In this document: in pieces, positions 1-8,317 of the stretch | How positions within the stretch are numbered: the first letter of the stretch is position 1 | Layout of the letters: every line of letters begins with the position of its first letter | DNA from: Candidatus Desulfovibrio intestinavium | GTDB lineage: Bacteria; Desulfobacterota; Desulfovibrionia; Desulfovibrionales; Desulfovibrionaceae | Assembly: GCA_019118345.1 (NCBI GenBank) | Contig: DWZD01000019.1 | Coordinates: 62,001 to 126,000 of the forward strand | Direction: 5' to 3' | Length of the DNA: 64,000 nt | Position numbers and translations under genes: made by a program | Notes under the pieces: generated by a model | The model's database searches: none | Told to the model about the DNA's origin: nothing | Seen by the model: only the letters and a program-made list of their open reading frames with translations

Positions 1-318
1 ACGCAGTTCATCCCGCAGGCTTTGCAGTTCCCAGCCCAGACGGGGCAGGGCATCTGAGGGGGTGTTGGCGTTATAACTCAGGCTGTCCAACTCTTCCATC
101 TTGGCGTGGATGCGTTCCCGCAGTTCCAGAATGGCGGGACGCTCCTCATCCAGAATGGCGCGGGCACGCTCGCCCTGTGCGGGGGGAAGCTCGGACAGCC
201 ACTCTTCCACATCGCGATATTGCCGATGCCCGCCGCCGTGCCCATGCCCGCCGGCAACAATATCCGCCGGCAGGGACAGGCTCAGCAGAAGCAGCAAAAG
301 AATGGCGAAAGTGTGCAT
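1..318 (-). CDS. zraP: ZraP-like periplasmic zinc resistance-associated protein (partial, 3' end outside window)
   Basis: The reading frame opens with ATG at 318 and runs without a stop to the window edge, giving 106 residues. It begins MHTFAILLLLLLSLSLP, a signal peptide, followed by a His/Gly-rich stretch (GGHGHGGGHR) that could bind zinc, and a long charged helical region (REAL-type heptads such as LRERIHAKMEELD) typical of the Spy/CpxP/ZraP family of periplasmic metal-binding chaperones. It is divergent from a ZraS/ZraR-type sensor pair, the same arrangement as the E. coli zraP-zraSR locus, and a near-consensus sigma-54 promoter lies upstream. Function as a zinc-responsive periplasmic chaperone is inferred from family and context. 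The C-terminus is not visible. Confidence 0.8.
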   Translation of the reverse strand, partial: MHTFAILLLLLLSLSLPADIVAGGHGHGGGHRQYRDVEEWLSELPPAQGERARAILDEERPAILELRERIHAKMEELDSLSYNANTPSDALPRLGWELQSLRDELR

Positions 319-406
319 TGTCGAGTCCTTGAACAGAATTCGGCCGCTTTTCTTGCATAACAACAAGCCTGCGTCTCGCGCAAGCCGGGCCGGATGAAAT
401 TTTTGT

Positions 407-422
407 TGCAAGAAGCGTGCAA
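407..422 (-). promoter_or_regulatory. Candidate sigma-54 (-24/-12) promoter for zraP
   Basis: Read on the minus strand the 16-mer is TTGCACGCTTCTTGCA, against the consensus TGGCACGNNNNTTGCA: only one G of the -24 GG is changed, and spacing to the -12 GC is correct. It points at zraP, with a predicted transcript start about 75 bases before the zraP ATG. The divergent regulator is a sigma-54 activator, which fits. Confidence 0.6.
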
Positions 423-505
423 TTCCGGCCTTGCCGACTCCCGGGCACGCTCCGGCGACCGCTCCCGAAAAGCTGCGGTGAGACGCGCCGAACCGCACGT
501 GCGGG

Positions 506-534
506 ATGACAGCCCGGGCCGGGGCGCGTATACT
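506..534 (+). promoter_or_regulatory. Candidate sigma-70 promoter of the zraSR operon
   Basis: ATGACA (506-511), a 17-base spacer and TATACT (529-534). The expected transcript start is about 541, which is the A of the first ATG of the kinase gene, so the mRNA may be leaderless. A short inverted repeat GCGTA-N5-TACGC (526-540) overlaps the -10. Confidence 0.45.
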
Positions 535-540
535 CTACGC

Positions 541-2031
541 ATGAAACAGACCGATTCGGCCCCTCCCTGCGCCGCCGGGGCAGCCGCCGGGCCGCCGGGC
601 GGCAGCGACGACACGCGCCCCCTCGCCCTTGGCCTCGGTGGGGCGGCCTTTGTCTTCGTCTTCATTGTCGCGCTGGTGGCCGTGGGTTCCATCCACCGCA
701 ACGAGGACGCCATGGGACGCCTGCTGGCGGAAAAAGGCTCCACCCTCGTCAGCACCCTGGAACGGGTGCTGGGCCTGGGCCTGCGCAGTCAGGCGGGCAT
801 TCCCCTGCAAAGCCTGCTGGACACCCTGGGCACCAGCCGGGACGTGCGCTTCATTGCCGTCACCATGCCGGACGGCACCATTCTTGCCCACAGCCAGCGC
901 AATCGACGCGGCGAAATCCTCCTGCTGGACGGGCGAGAAATGGACGAAAACCGCATGAAGGGCCTGCATCCTGACGGCAAGATGCGCTACGGCTTTCTGA
1001 ACATGGAGAACAAACCGGTTTTTGTGGTCTACCGCCAGTTCATGCCGCCTCCGCCGGAGCTGGCCGGGCGCTTTCCCACGCCGGTCATCTTTCTGGGGCT
1101 GGATCCGTCCCCCTTTGACATTACACGCCAGCAGGACAGGGATTACATGATCATCCTCGCGGGCGTGGCCCTGCTGGTGGGGCTGGCCTGCCTCATGGCG
1201 CTCTATTACGCCGAGCGCGCCCGCCAGTCGCGCCGGGGACAGCGCCGGGCCGAAGGCGAGGTGCGCCGTCTGGAAGAGGAAATGCGCCGCAAGGAAAAGC
1301 TGGCCGCCGTGGGCACGCTGGCCGCCGGGGTGGCGCATGAAATCCGCAATCCCCTCAGTTCCATCAAGGGCTATGCCACCTATTTCGGCCAGCGCTTCCC
1401 CGAGGACAGCGAAGATCGCAAGGCCGCCGAAGTCATGGTGCGCGAGGTGGACAGGCTCAACCGGGTCATCACCGATCTGATCGGCCTCTCCCGGCCCACG
1501 GACATTCACCCGCGCCCGACCCGGCTGGACGAAGTGATGGAACATGTGTTGCGCCTCATCCGTCAGGATGCCGCGCATCACCATATCCGCCTGGAAAGCA
1601 CGGCGGACGCCCATCTGCCCCCGGCCAGCATCGATCCCGACCGTCTGGGTCAGGCCCTGCTCAATATCTGCCTCAATGCCCTGGACGCCCTGCAGGGCGC
1701 GCCGGACAGCCCCCCGCTGGAAGGCGAGGCCATCTTGCGGCTGGACGCCCGCCGTGAAAAGGATATGCTGCGGCTGGACGTGATCGACAACGGGCACGGC
1801 ATTGCGCCCGAAAACCTGCGCCATGTCTTTGATCCTTATTTTACGACCAAGGGACATGGCACCGGGCTGGGGCTGGCCACGGTGCACAAGATTGTGGAAG
1901 CCCACGGCGGGACGGTCGGCGTCCGTTCCCGACAGGCCGCCAACGGCCGGCGCGGCGAGACCGTGGTCAGCCTGCGCCTGCCCGTGGCCGCCGGCAGCGC
2001 CCGGGGCCGCAACCCCAAGGAGAAGGCATGA
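541..2031 (+). CDS. zraS: Sensor histidine kinase, ZraS/HydH-like
   Basis: A 496-residue membrane sensor kinase. The first membrane segment is at about residues 28-50, a periplasmic sensor region follows, and the second segment is at about 202-224. The dimerisation/phosphoacceptor H-box ([17 protein letters not shown]) places the phosphorylated His at residue 266. An N-box ([10 protein letters not shown]), G1 box (DNGHGI) and G2 box (GTGLGLATV) follow. The ATG at 541 was preferred to the in-frame ATG at 394, because the longer form has no membrane-compatible extension and would cover the divergent promoter. No Shine-Dalgarno precedes 541. The stop overlaps the start of the regulator gene (ATGA), so the two are co-translated. 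The likely role is sensing periplasmic metal or envelope stress and phosphorylating the adjacent ZraR-type regulator; the signal itself is inferred. Confidence 0.85.
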   Translation: MKQTDSAPPCAAGAAAGPPGGSDDTRPLALGLGGAAFVFVFIVALVAVGSIHRNEDAMGRLLAEKGSTLVSTLERVLGLGLRSQAGIPLQSLLDTLGTSRDVRFIAVTMPDGTILAHSQRNRRGEILLLDGREMDENRMKGLHPDGKMRYGFLNMENKPVFVVYRQFMPPPPELAGRFPTPVIFLGLDPSPFDITRQQDRDYMIILAGVALLVGLACLMALYYAERARQSRRGQRRAEGEVRRLEEEMRRKEKLAAVGTLAAGVAHEIRNPLSSIKGYATYFGQRFPEDSEDRKAAEVMVREVDRLNRVITDLIGLSRPTDIHPRPTRLDEVMEHVLRLIRQDAAHHHIRLESTADAHLPPASIDPDRLGQALLNICLNALDALQGAPDSPPLEGEAILRLDARREKDMLRLDVIDNGHGIAPENLRHVFDPYFTTKGHGTGLGLATVHKIVEAHGGTVGVRSRQAANGRRGETVVSLRLPVAAGSARGRNPKEKA

Positions 2032-3398
2032 ATACCCGTGTTCTGGTGGTGGATGACGACGACGCCCATCGCGGCATGCTGCGCATGATGCTGCGCTCAT
2101 GGGGCTATGAGGTGGACGAGGCCGGCGACGGCGATGCCGCCGTGGAGGCCGTGCGCGCCCAGTCCTATGATGCCGTGCTCACCGACGTGCGCATGGCCCG
2201 GATGGACGGCATCCATGCCCTCAAGGGCATTCTGGCCTACAATCCGGCCCTGCCGGTCATCCTCATGACCGCTTATTCCTCGGTGGAAACCGCCGTGGAG
2301 GCCCTGCGCCTCGGGGCCTTCGACTACCTCATCAAACCGCTGGACTTTGAAGCCCTGCGCCAATGCCTGCAAAAGGCCATCGAACAGTCGCGCTGCAGCG
2401 TGGAAAACCGCGAATTGCGCCGCCAGCTCACCGAAGCCGCCGGGCCGGAAATTCTTGGTCACAGCCCGGCTGTGGAGGAATTGCGCGCCATCATCGCCAC
2501 CGTGGCCCCCACGGAAGCCACGGTGCTCATCAACGGCGAATCCGGCACGGGCAAGGAACTGGTGGCCCGCGCCCTGCACATGGCCAGCGAACGGGCCTCC
2601 CGCCCGCTGGTGACGGTCAACTGCGCCGCCCTGGCCGAAAACCTGCTGGAAAGCGAACTCTTCGGCCATGAGCGCGGGGCCTTTACCGGCGCGGACAAAC
2701 GCCGCGAGGGACGCTTCGTGCAGGCTGACGGCGGCACGCTCTTTCTGGACGAGATCGGGGAGATGCCGCTGGCCCTGCAGGCCAAGCTGCTGCGCGCCCT
2801 GCAGCAGGGCGAGGTGCAGCGCGTGGGTTCCGACAAGCCGCTGACCGTGGATGTGCGCGTCATTGCCGCCACCAACCGCAATCTTCAGATCGAAGTGGCG
2901 GAAAAACGCTTCCGCGAGGATCTGTATTTCCGCCTCAATGTCATCAACATCGAAGTGCCCCCCCTGCGCCGCCGCCCCGAGGACATCCCCCTGCTGGCCG
3001 CGCATTTCCTGCAACGCTACGCCGAACGCAACCGCAAGAGCATCAAGGGCTTCTCGCCGCAGGCCCTGGACATCATGCTGCGCTACGACTGGCCCGGCAA
3101 CGTGCGCGAGCTGGAAAACGCCGTGGAACGCGCTGCCATCCTCTGCACCGGAGATCGCATCACCCCGCGCGAACTGCCGCAGGCTGTGGCCCGCGCGGCC
3201 GACGCCCCGCTGCCGGCGGAACAGCCTGCCGAACAGGGGGACGGCTCGCTGGCCGGACTCAAACTGGACGATGTGGAACGCCGGGCCATCGAGGAAACCC
3301 TGCGCCAGACCGGCGACAACAAGAGCGAGGCCGCCCGCCGTCTCGGCATCACCCGCGCCACCCTGCACAACAAGCTGCGCAAGTACGGTCTGGAATAG
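2028..3398 (+). CDS. zraR: Sigma-54-dependent response regulator, ZraR/NtrC-like
   Basis: 456 residues with three domains: a receiver domain (phosphorylatable Asp53 in VLTDVRM), an AAA+ sigma-54 interaction domain with Walker A GESGTGKE and the sigma-54 contact loop GAFTGA, and a C-terminal Fis-type helix-turn-helix ([18 protein letters not shown]). It overlaps the kinase gene by four bases. The domain order identifies an NtrC-family activator. Assignment to ZraR rather than another member (AtoC, HydG) rests on the divergent zraP-like gene and the sigma-54-like promoter upstream of it. Confidence 0.85.
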   Translation: MNTRVLVVDDDDAHRGMLRMMLRSWGYEVDEAGDGDAAVEAVRAQSYDAVLTDVRMARMDGIHALKGILAYNPALPVILMTAYSSVETAVEALRLGAFDYLIKPLDFEALRQCLQKAIEQSRCSVENRELRRQLTEAAGPEILGHSPAVEELRAIIATVAPTEATVLINGESGTGKELVARALHMASERASRPLVTVNCAALAENLLESELFGHERGAFTGADKRREGRFVQADGGTLFLDEIGEMPLALQAKLLRALQQGEVQRVGSDKPLTVDVRVIAATNRNLQIEVAEKRFREDLYFRLNVINIEVPPLRRRPEDIPLLAAHFLQRYAERNRKSIKGFSPQALDIMLRYDWPGNVRELENAVERAAILCTGDRITPRELPQAVARAADAPLPAEQPAEQGDGSLAGLKLDDVERRAIEETLRQTGDNKSEAARRLGITRATLHNKLRKYGLE

Positions 3399-3421
3399 GC
3401 CGCCGGCGACAAGGATATCGT

Positions 3422-4051
3422 ATGACTCAGGATCGCCCCTCTCCGCCTGCCGCCCCCGTCGTCTCCCCGGATGCGGAACGCCGCGCCCGTCTGGCCGACC
3501 TTTTCCATGAGGCGGGCATGCTCCGTCACACGCCGCGCAGCGGCTATGCCTTTCTTGGCAGCGGCAGCGAAAGCGTGGCCGAGCACAGCTACCGCATGAG
3601 CGTCATCGGCTTCGCCCTGGCCCGGCTGGCCGGGGCCGATGCCGGGCGTGTGCTACAGCTCTGCCTCTTCCATGATCTGCACGAGGCCCGCACCGGCGAT
3701 TTCAACTACGTCAACCACCGCTACAACAGCTGCCGTGCCCGCGAAGCCCTGGCCGACGCCGTGGACGGCACCGGTCTGGAGGCGGACATCCTCGGCGCGC
3801 TGGACGAATTTGAGGCCCGCGAGACGCTGGAAGCCCGCCTTGCCCGCGACGCCGATCAACTGGATCTCATCTGCAACCTCAAGGCCGAACTGGACAAGGG
3901 CAATGCCTTTGCCGCCCAGTGGCTGGAAAGCGCCGTGCAACGCCTGCAGACGCCGTGGGCGCGGGAGCTGGCCGAGGAACTGCTTGCCGCCGATCACAAC
4001 CGCTGGTGGTACGGACGGGTGGACAGGCAATGGTGGGTCAACCGGGAATAA
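3422..4051 (+). CDS. HD-domain phosphohydrolase (YfbR/HDDC2-like)
   Basis: 209 residues. The HD metal-binding signature is complete: His55 in ESVAEHSYRM, His84-Asp85 in LFHDLHEARTGD, and a distal Asp in ARDADQLDLI. The spacing matches the YfbR/HDDC2 family of 5'-deoxyribonucleotidases, which dephosphorylate dNMPs, but the substrate cannot be read from sequence. AAGGATAT sits before the ATG. It starts 23 bases after the regulator gene and precedes a PP-loop gene, so it may be read from the zraSR transcript. Confidence 0.75.
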   Translation: MTQDRPSPPAAPVVSPDAERRARLADLFHEAGMLRHTPRSGYAFLGSGSESVAEHSYRMSVIGFALARLAGADAGRVLQLCLFHDLHEARTGDFNYVNHRYNSCRAREALADAVDGTGLEADILGALDEFEARETLEARLARDADQLDLICNLKAELDKGNAFAAQWLESAVQRLQTPWARELAEELLAADHNRWWYGRVDRQWWVNRE

Positions 4052-4099
4052 TCCCCCTTTTTGCTTGCCATGCTGCCCCGCTTTCCCGTACAAGGCGGC

Positions 4100-5239
4100 A
4101 TGTCAAGCCAACATCCCACCTCACCATCCCCACAGGCCATTGTTCTCTTTTCCGGCGGTCTGGACAGCATTCTGGCCGCCAAGGTGCTGGAGGAACAGGG
4201 CCTGCGCGTGCGCTGCCTGCATTGCTTCTCTCCCTTCTTCGGCGAACCGGAAGCCGTGCCCGGCTGGCGTCGCCGCTACGCGCTGGACATTGACTGCCTT
4301 GACGTTTCCGAGGAGTTCTGCGCCCTGCTGCGCGAACGCCCGGCCCACGGCTTCGGCAAGATTCTCAATCCCTGCGTGGACTGCAAGATTCTCCTGCTGC
4401 GCCGGGCGCGCCACTACATGGAGGCCGTGGGCGCGGCCTGCCTCGCCACGGGCGAGGTGCTCGGACAGCGCCCCATGTCCCAGCGCCGGGACGTGCTCAA
4501 CGTCATCAAACGCGAGGCGGGCGTGGCCGACATCCTGCTGCGGCCCCTCAGTGCCCGCCTGCTCGATCCCGGCCCCGTGGAACAAAGCGGCCTTGTGGAC
4601 AGGGAACGCCTGCCCGCCATCAGCGGTCGCGGCCGCCGGGATCAGCTCGAACTGGCCCGGCATTTCGGCCTGAGCCGCATTCCCACGCCCGGCGGCGGCT
4701 GCAAACTCACCGAAAAGGAAAATGCCCGCCGCTACTGGCCGGTGCTCACCGCCCTGCCCGCCGCCGACAGCGGGGATTTTCAGCTCGCCAACCTCGGCCG
4801 CCAGTTCTGGCACGAAACCGGCGGCAAGCGTTACTGGCTTGCCGTGGGCCGCAACAGCGGCGATAATCAGGCCCTGCAGGCAGCCACCCGGCCCGGGGAT
4901 GCCCGCATCTTTCTGGCCGACATTCCCGGCCCGCTGGCCGTGGGCCGTCAGGCATCCCTCTGGCCCGAGGACATCCTTGCCGCGGCCGCCGCGCTCATGG
5001 CCTCCTATTCCGGGCGGGCCGTGCGCGAGGCGGAAACATCCGGCAGCGTGGGCGTGCGCGCCCAGTGGCAGGCGGCGGATGGCAGCCCGGGCGGCTGGCA
5101 GGGGCGGGTACGGCCCGCCCGCGAGGGCGTCTGGCACGAACCCCTCTGGGAGCCGGCCCGCGAAGCCATCCGCGCCGAACAGAAAATCCGCCTGCATGGC
5201 GCGCCGGCCACAGGCCCTGCCCTGCCCCGGGACGCCTGA
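4100..5239 (+). CDS. PP-loop ATPase, tRNA-thiolation-like, with NFACT-R_2-like C-terminus
   Basis: 379 residues from the ATG at 4100, preceded by AAGGCGG; in-frame upstream starts at 4061 (TTG) and 4070 lack one. The N-terminal SGGLDS pyrophosphatase loop places it with ThiI/MnmA-type enzymes, which activate a tRNA uridine by adenylation for sulfur transfer. A CVDC motif (in NPCVDCK) could hold sulfur or an iron-sulfur cluster. The C-terminal third (WLAVGRNSGDNQ and ADIPGP segments) resembles the RNA-binding NFACT-R_2 domain. Proteins of this build are often annotated as predicted tRNA thiouridylases. The target base is unknown. An NFACT protein is encoded two genes downstream. Confidence 0.65.
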   Translation: MSSQHPTSPSPQAIVLFSGGLDSILAAKVLEEQGLRVRCLHCFSPFFGEPEAVPGWRRRYALDIDCLDVSEEFCALLRERPAHGFGKILNPCVDCKILLLRRARHYMEAVGAACLATGEVLGQRPMSQRRDVLNVIKREAGVADILLRPLSARLLDPGPVEQSGLVDRERLPAISGRGRRDQLELARHFGLSRIPTPGGGCKLTEKENARRYWPVLTALPAADSGDFQLANLGRQFWHETGGKRYWLAVGRNSGDNQALQAATRPGDARIFLADIPGPLAVGRQASLWPEDILAAAAALMASYSGRAVREAETSGSVGVRAQWQAADGSPGGWQGRVRPAREGVWHEPLWEPAREAIRAEQKIRLHGAPATGPALPRDA

Positions 5240-5282
5240 ATTGCGTGGCGCGGCTCTTGCGCCTCCGTGCTTTACAACGCGG

Positions 5283-5353
5283 CTTTTACCCTGTAAAAGT
5301 CGTTAGTTCAGCTTACCCAGATCAGTGGAGGCGAAAGGTCGCCTCCCGGGAGG
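5283..5353 (+). promoter_or_regulatory. Structured dksA leader with competing hairpins around the ribosome-binding site
   Basis: Three elements lie in the 118-base gap before dksA. CTTTTAC-CCT-GTAAAAG (5283-5299) is a perfect 7-bp hairpin. GGAGGCG (5327-5333) pairs perfectly with CGCCTCC (5340-5346). The same CCTCC can instead pair with the Shine-Dalgarno GGGAGG (5348-5353), because 5342-5353 is a palindrome. The first pairing frees the ribosome-binding site and the second hides it. Regulation by such a switch is inference. Confidence 0.35.
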
Positions 5354-5357
5354 TTTC

Positions 5358-5720
5358 ATGGATCACAAGGATTTGGAATTTTTCCGCAAGTTGTTGAACC
5401 AGATGCTCGAGGAAGCCCAGCAGAAGGGCGACAACACGCTGGAAGAGATGACCGACAGCAACGAGGTTTTTGCCGACCCGGCCGACCGGGCCACTGCCGA
5501 ATCGGATCGTTCCTTCACCCTGCGCATCCGCGACCGCGAACGCCGCCTCATCCGCAAAATCCAGTCCGCCCTGCAGCGCATCGAGGACGGCAGCTACGGC
5601 ATTTGCGAAGAATGCGGCGAGGATATCGGCGTGCCGCGCCTCAAGGCCCGGCCCGTCACCCGCCTCTGCATCAATTGCAAGGCCAAGCAGGAAGAAGACG
5701 AAAATCTGCGCGGCGAGTAG
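5358..5720 (+). CDS. dksA: DksA/TraR-family RNA polymerase-binding transcription factor
   Basis: 120 residues starting at the ATG that follows GGGAGG; an in-frame start at 5325 would run through the leader hairpin. The coiled-coil tip motif DPADRA carries Asp40 and Asp43, matching the two acidic residues needed for DksA action in the polymerase secondary channel. The zinc finger is intact with Cys83, Cys86, Cys104 and Cys107 (CEEC and CINC). The protein should work with ppGpp in the stringent response. It is followed by its own terminator. Confidence 0.9.
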   Translation: MDHKDLEFFRKLLNQMLEEAQQKGDNTLEEMTDSNEVFADPADRATAESDRSFTLRIRDRERRLIRKIQSALQRIEDGSYGICEECGEDIGVPRLKARPVTRLCINCKAKQEEDENLRGE

Positions 5721-5726
5721 TTACCG

Positions 5727-5756
5727 GGGCGGCTGTCATGTGACGGCCGCCCTTTT
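5727..5756 (+). terminator. Rho-independent terminator of dksA
   Basis: A 12-bp hairpin with one G-T pair (GGGCGGCTGTCA / TGACGGCCGCCC, loop TG) followed directly by TTTTCGTC, seven bases after the dksA stop. Confidence 0.8.
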
Positions 5757-5829
5757 CGTCCCCCGGCATCTGCCCGCCCCCAGGCATCCGGCTGTGCCCT
5801 TCGCAAGGGCCATGCCCGGACAGGACGTT

Positions 5830-7452
5830 ATGGACGCGCATCTTTTCTCCCGTTTTTGCCGGGCCGCCATGCCCCGCCTGGAAGGCGCGTGGCTGGAAAA
5901 AATTCAGGAACCCCTGCCCGGCCTTGTCAGTTGCAGCCTGACCCTGCCCAACCGCAAGACGGAACGCAAGGTTCAGCTCTGTCTGCGCGCCCATCGCAAG
6001 GATCCCTTCCTCTTTCTCACCACGCACCGTCTGGCCGCCGGACGCCCGCCGTCCGCCCCCATCATGCGCCTGCGCAAATACACCCTTGGCCGCCGCATCG
6101 CGGCCTGCGTGCCCCATTTTGCCGAACGGCGGCTCTGGCTGCTCATGGGCGGCCAGTCGCAGGCCGCCGAGAACGCGCCGGACGGCAAAACCATCTGGAT
6201 GCTCCTTGACCTGCGCGACGGCCTCTCCCTGCGCTTCTGCACGCCCGACGAACAGCCGCGGGAAGATGCCCTGATCTGGCCCGCCGCGGCGGAACTGAGC
6301 GAAGCCTGCGCGCATTGGCAAACATGGCCCGTACTCACCCCCGCCCTGCGCCGGACGCTCGTCCACCTCGACCCTCTCGACCAGCAGGCCCTGCTGGAAG
6401 ATCTGCGCCTCGGCGACGGGGATCTCTTCTTTTACCGGACGCAAACGCCGCCGTCCGGCGAACCGGCCTGCCGCCTCAGCGCCTGGCCCCTGCCTGCCCC
6501 CCTGCTGGGCGCTCACCCTGAAAATTGGCGGGAGGAAGTGCGCGACGACGTTCTTGCCGCCGTGGAAGCCGCCGGAAAGTGCCTTGCGCTGGATGTGCTC
6601 ACACGGCAGGCCGCCGAGGCCGCAGCCCTGCCCCTGACTCGCCGGGGCCGCAAATTGCAACGCCTGCTGGACAAGCTGCGCGAGGAAGAGACTCGCCTTG
6701 ACCGCATGTGCGCCGCTCGCGCCGACGCCCTGGCCCTGCAGGAAAATTGCTGGCGCTGGCCCGCCGATTTCCGCGCCGACAGCGTCGCCGTGCCCGAGGG
6801 CGGACACGGCCCCGCCCGCGACATTCCGCTGGATGCGCGCTACAGCCTGCGCGACAATATGGCGCGCCTCTTCCATACCGCCCGGCGCGGCCAGCGCGGT
6901 CGGGAGCATCTCACGGAACGCCGCCGCGCCCTCGAACAGGAACTTGCCGCCCTCGAGGCCGCCTGCGACGCCGCCCGACGCGGCGGCCTCGCGCCGGATG
7001 CCGCAGCCGAAAACACCAAGGTTCCCCTGCCGCCCAGTCTGCCCAAAAACGTGCAGCTCTTTGTCAGCGAGGACGGCTTCGTCCTCCTGCGCGGTCGCGA
7101 TGCCAAGGGCAACCTCGCCGCCCGCAAGCTCGCCGCCCCGCACGACATCTGGCTGCATGCCGACGGCGGCCCCGGCTCGCACGTCATCATCCGCCGCGCC
7201 CACGCCGGGCAGGACATCCCCGAGCGCACCCTCGATCAGGCCGGTGCGCTGGCCGCCAACAAGAGCTGGCTGCGCGACGCCGCCCGCGCCCGCATCCTCT
7301 ACGCCGAAGTGCGCCATATCCGCGCCCTGCGCGGCGCGGCCCCGGGCACGGTGCGCATGGACAAGATCTGGCGCTCGCGCGAGGTCGCCGTGGATCCCGC
7401 CCTCGATCTGCGCCTTCTGCCCCGTCAGGACGAGGACGCCGGGGAACAATGA
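5830..7452 (+). CDS. NFACT-family ribosome quality-control protein (RqcH/FbpA-like)
   Basis: 540 residues from the ATG at 5830 (AGGACG upstream); an in-frame ATG at 5812 adds six residues. The start MDAHLFSRFCRAAMPRL matches the NFACT-N domain. A charged coiled-coil segment (about 270-385) follows, and the C-terminus holds an NFACT-R (DUF814) domain with HDIWLHADGGPGSHVII and a conserved lysine in ALAANKSW. Bacterial RqcH binds split 50S subunits carrying stalled peptidyl-tRNA and adds alanine tails. Older annotations call the family fibronectin-binding protein. The DR motif important in characterised RqcH was not located with confidence, so alanine tailing is not certain. Confidence 0.75.
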   Translation: MDAHLFSRFCRAAMPRLEGAWLEKIQEPLPGLVSCSLTLPNRKTERKVQLCLRAHRKDPFLFLTTHRLAAGRPPSAPIMRLRKYTLGRRIAACVPHFAERRLWLLMGGQSQAAENAPDGKTIWMLLDLRDGLSLRFCTPDEQPREDALIWPAAAELSEACAHWQTWPVLTPALRRTLVHLDPLDQQALLEDLRLGDGDLFFYRTQTPPSGEPACRLSAWPLPAPLLGAHPENWREEVRDDVLAAVEAAGKCLALDVLTRQAAEAAALPLTRRGRKLQRLLDKLREEETRLDRMCAARADALALQENCWRWPADFRADSVAVPEGGHGPARDIPLDARYSLRDNMARLFHTARRGQRGREHLTERRRALEQELAALEAACDAARRGGLAPDAAAENTKVPLPPSLPKNVQLFVSEDGFVLLRGRDAKGNLAARKLAAPHDIWLHADGGPGSHVIIRRAHAGQDIPERTLDQAGALAANKSWLRDAARARILYAEVRHIRALRGAAPGTVRMDKIWRSREVAVDPALDLRLLPRQDEDAGEQ

Positions 7453-7453
7453 G

Positions 7454-7930
7454 TCAGGCCCCGGCCTCCGGCCCCTTGCACACGTCAATCCACTGCCCGC
7501 CCGTCAGGCGCTCCAGTTCGTCAAGATGCAGTTCCACGGCATTGTTGGGCGCGCCCGCCGCAGGATATACCGGATCAAAAGCCCGCAGGCTTTCGTCCAG
7601 ATAGACCGGCACCCCCGCCGGCAAGGCAAAGGGGCAGACCCCGCCCTGCGGATGTCCCACCCGCGCCGGCAGCTCGTCGCCGGGAATAAAGGCCGCCTTC
7701 TGGCGAAAACAGTCCTTGAATTTGCGGTTGTCCAGCCGCGCCGTGCCCATGACCACAATGATGGCCGGGCCTTCCTTCAGCATGACCGACAAGCTCTTGG
7801 CAATGCGCCCCGGCTCGCAGCCCAGCGCCTGCGCCGCCAGCTCCACCGTGGCGCTGGATGTGGCAAACTCCCGATAGCGATCCGCCAGCCCGTTGGCCGC
7901 CAGCTGTTCCCTGACCTCTGTCACGCGCAT
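7454..7930 (-). CDS. ybaK: YbaK/ProX-type aminoacyl-tRNA deacylase
   Basis: 158 residues from the ATG at 7930, preceded by AGGAGAG. It shows the YbaK fold markers: an early Ser/Thr-rich segment (EFATSSATVELAA), the conserved lysine in RIAKSLSVM and the GHPQGGVCPFAL segment equivalent to the substrate-loop GG-x-P motif. YbaK proteins hydrolyse mischarged Cys-tRNA(Pro), and relatives act on other mischarged tRNAs; the substrate here is not known. The stop lies two bases from the end of the convergent NFACT gene. Confidence 0.75.
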   Translation of the reverse strand: MRVTEVREQLAANGLADRYREFATSSATVELAAQALGCEPGRIAKSLSVMLKEGPAIIVVMGTARLDNRKFKDCFRQKAAFIPGDELPARVGHPQGGVCPFALPAGVPVYLDESLRAFDPVYPAAGAPNNAVELHLDELERLTGGQWIDVCKGPEAGA

Positions 7931-8317
7931 ACGCTCTCCTTTGCGAAGAAGTGGTGTTTTGCTTTGTCGGGGAAGGGAATCTTTGAAAGGTTGCCCGCCC
8001 CCGCGCCCCTCCCCCCGAAACATTTGCCCTGCTCCCTGCCCGCCCGCGTGACACGCCGCCCCCCGCTCTGCCGCCAGACCCCGGCAGCATGCAGAAAAAA
8101 GCCTGTGGCGCGCGCCCCAAAAACGTGGCGGAACACGGCAGCGCCTTCTCCCGTGGCGCTCCTGTCTGCGGCATCTGTTGGCGGCAGGGGACGGCCCCGA
8201 TGCCGCACCAGCGTTCCATAACGCGCGTTTGGGGAGGGGTGGGGGTGCGGAGGGAAGGGCGTTGGGCGCGAGCAACGCCCCTCCCTTCCCCCTGCAAAAA
8301 ACCGCTCGGCGCCGGCC
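7931..8317. other. Intergenic region with two imperfect G-rich palindromes
   Basis: No coding gene is supported here; open frames in this stretch lack ribosome-binding sites and family-like sequence. It contains an imperfect inverted repeat at 7968-8003 (arm starting CGGGGAAGGG) and another at 8252-8285 (GGGAAGGGCGTTG against CAACGCCCCTCCC, one mismatch). The second may serve as a terminator for the leftward kinase gene, though it has no T-tract. Similar sequence occurs in the gaps at 47.4 kb and 61.4 kb. Confidence 0.5.
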
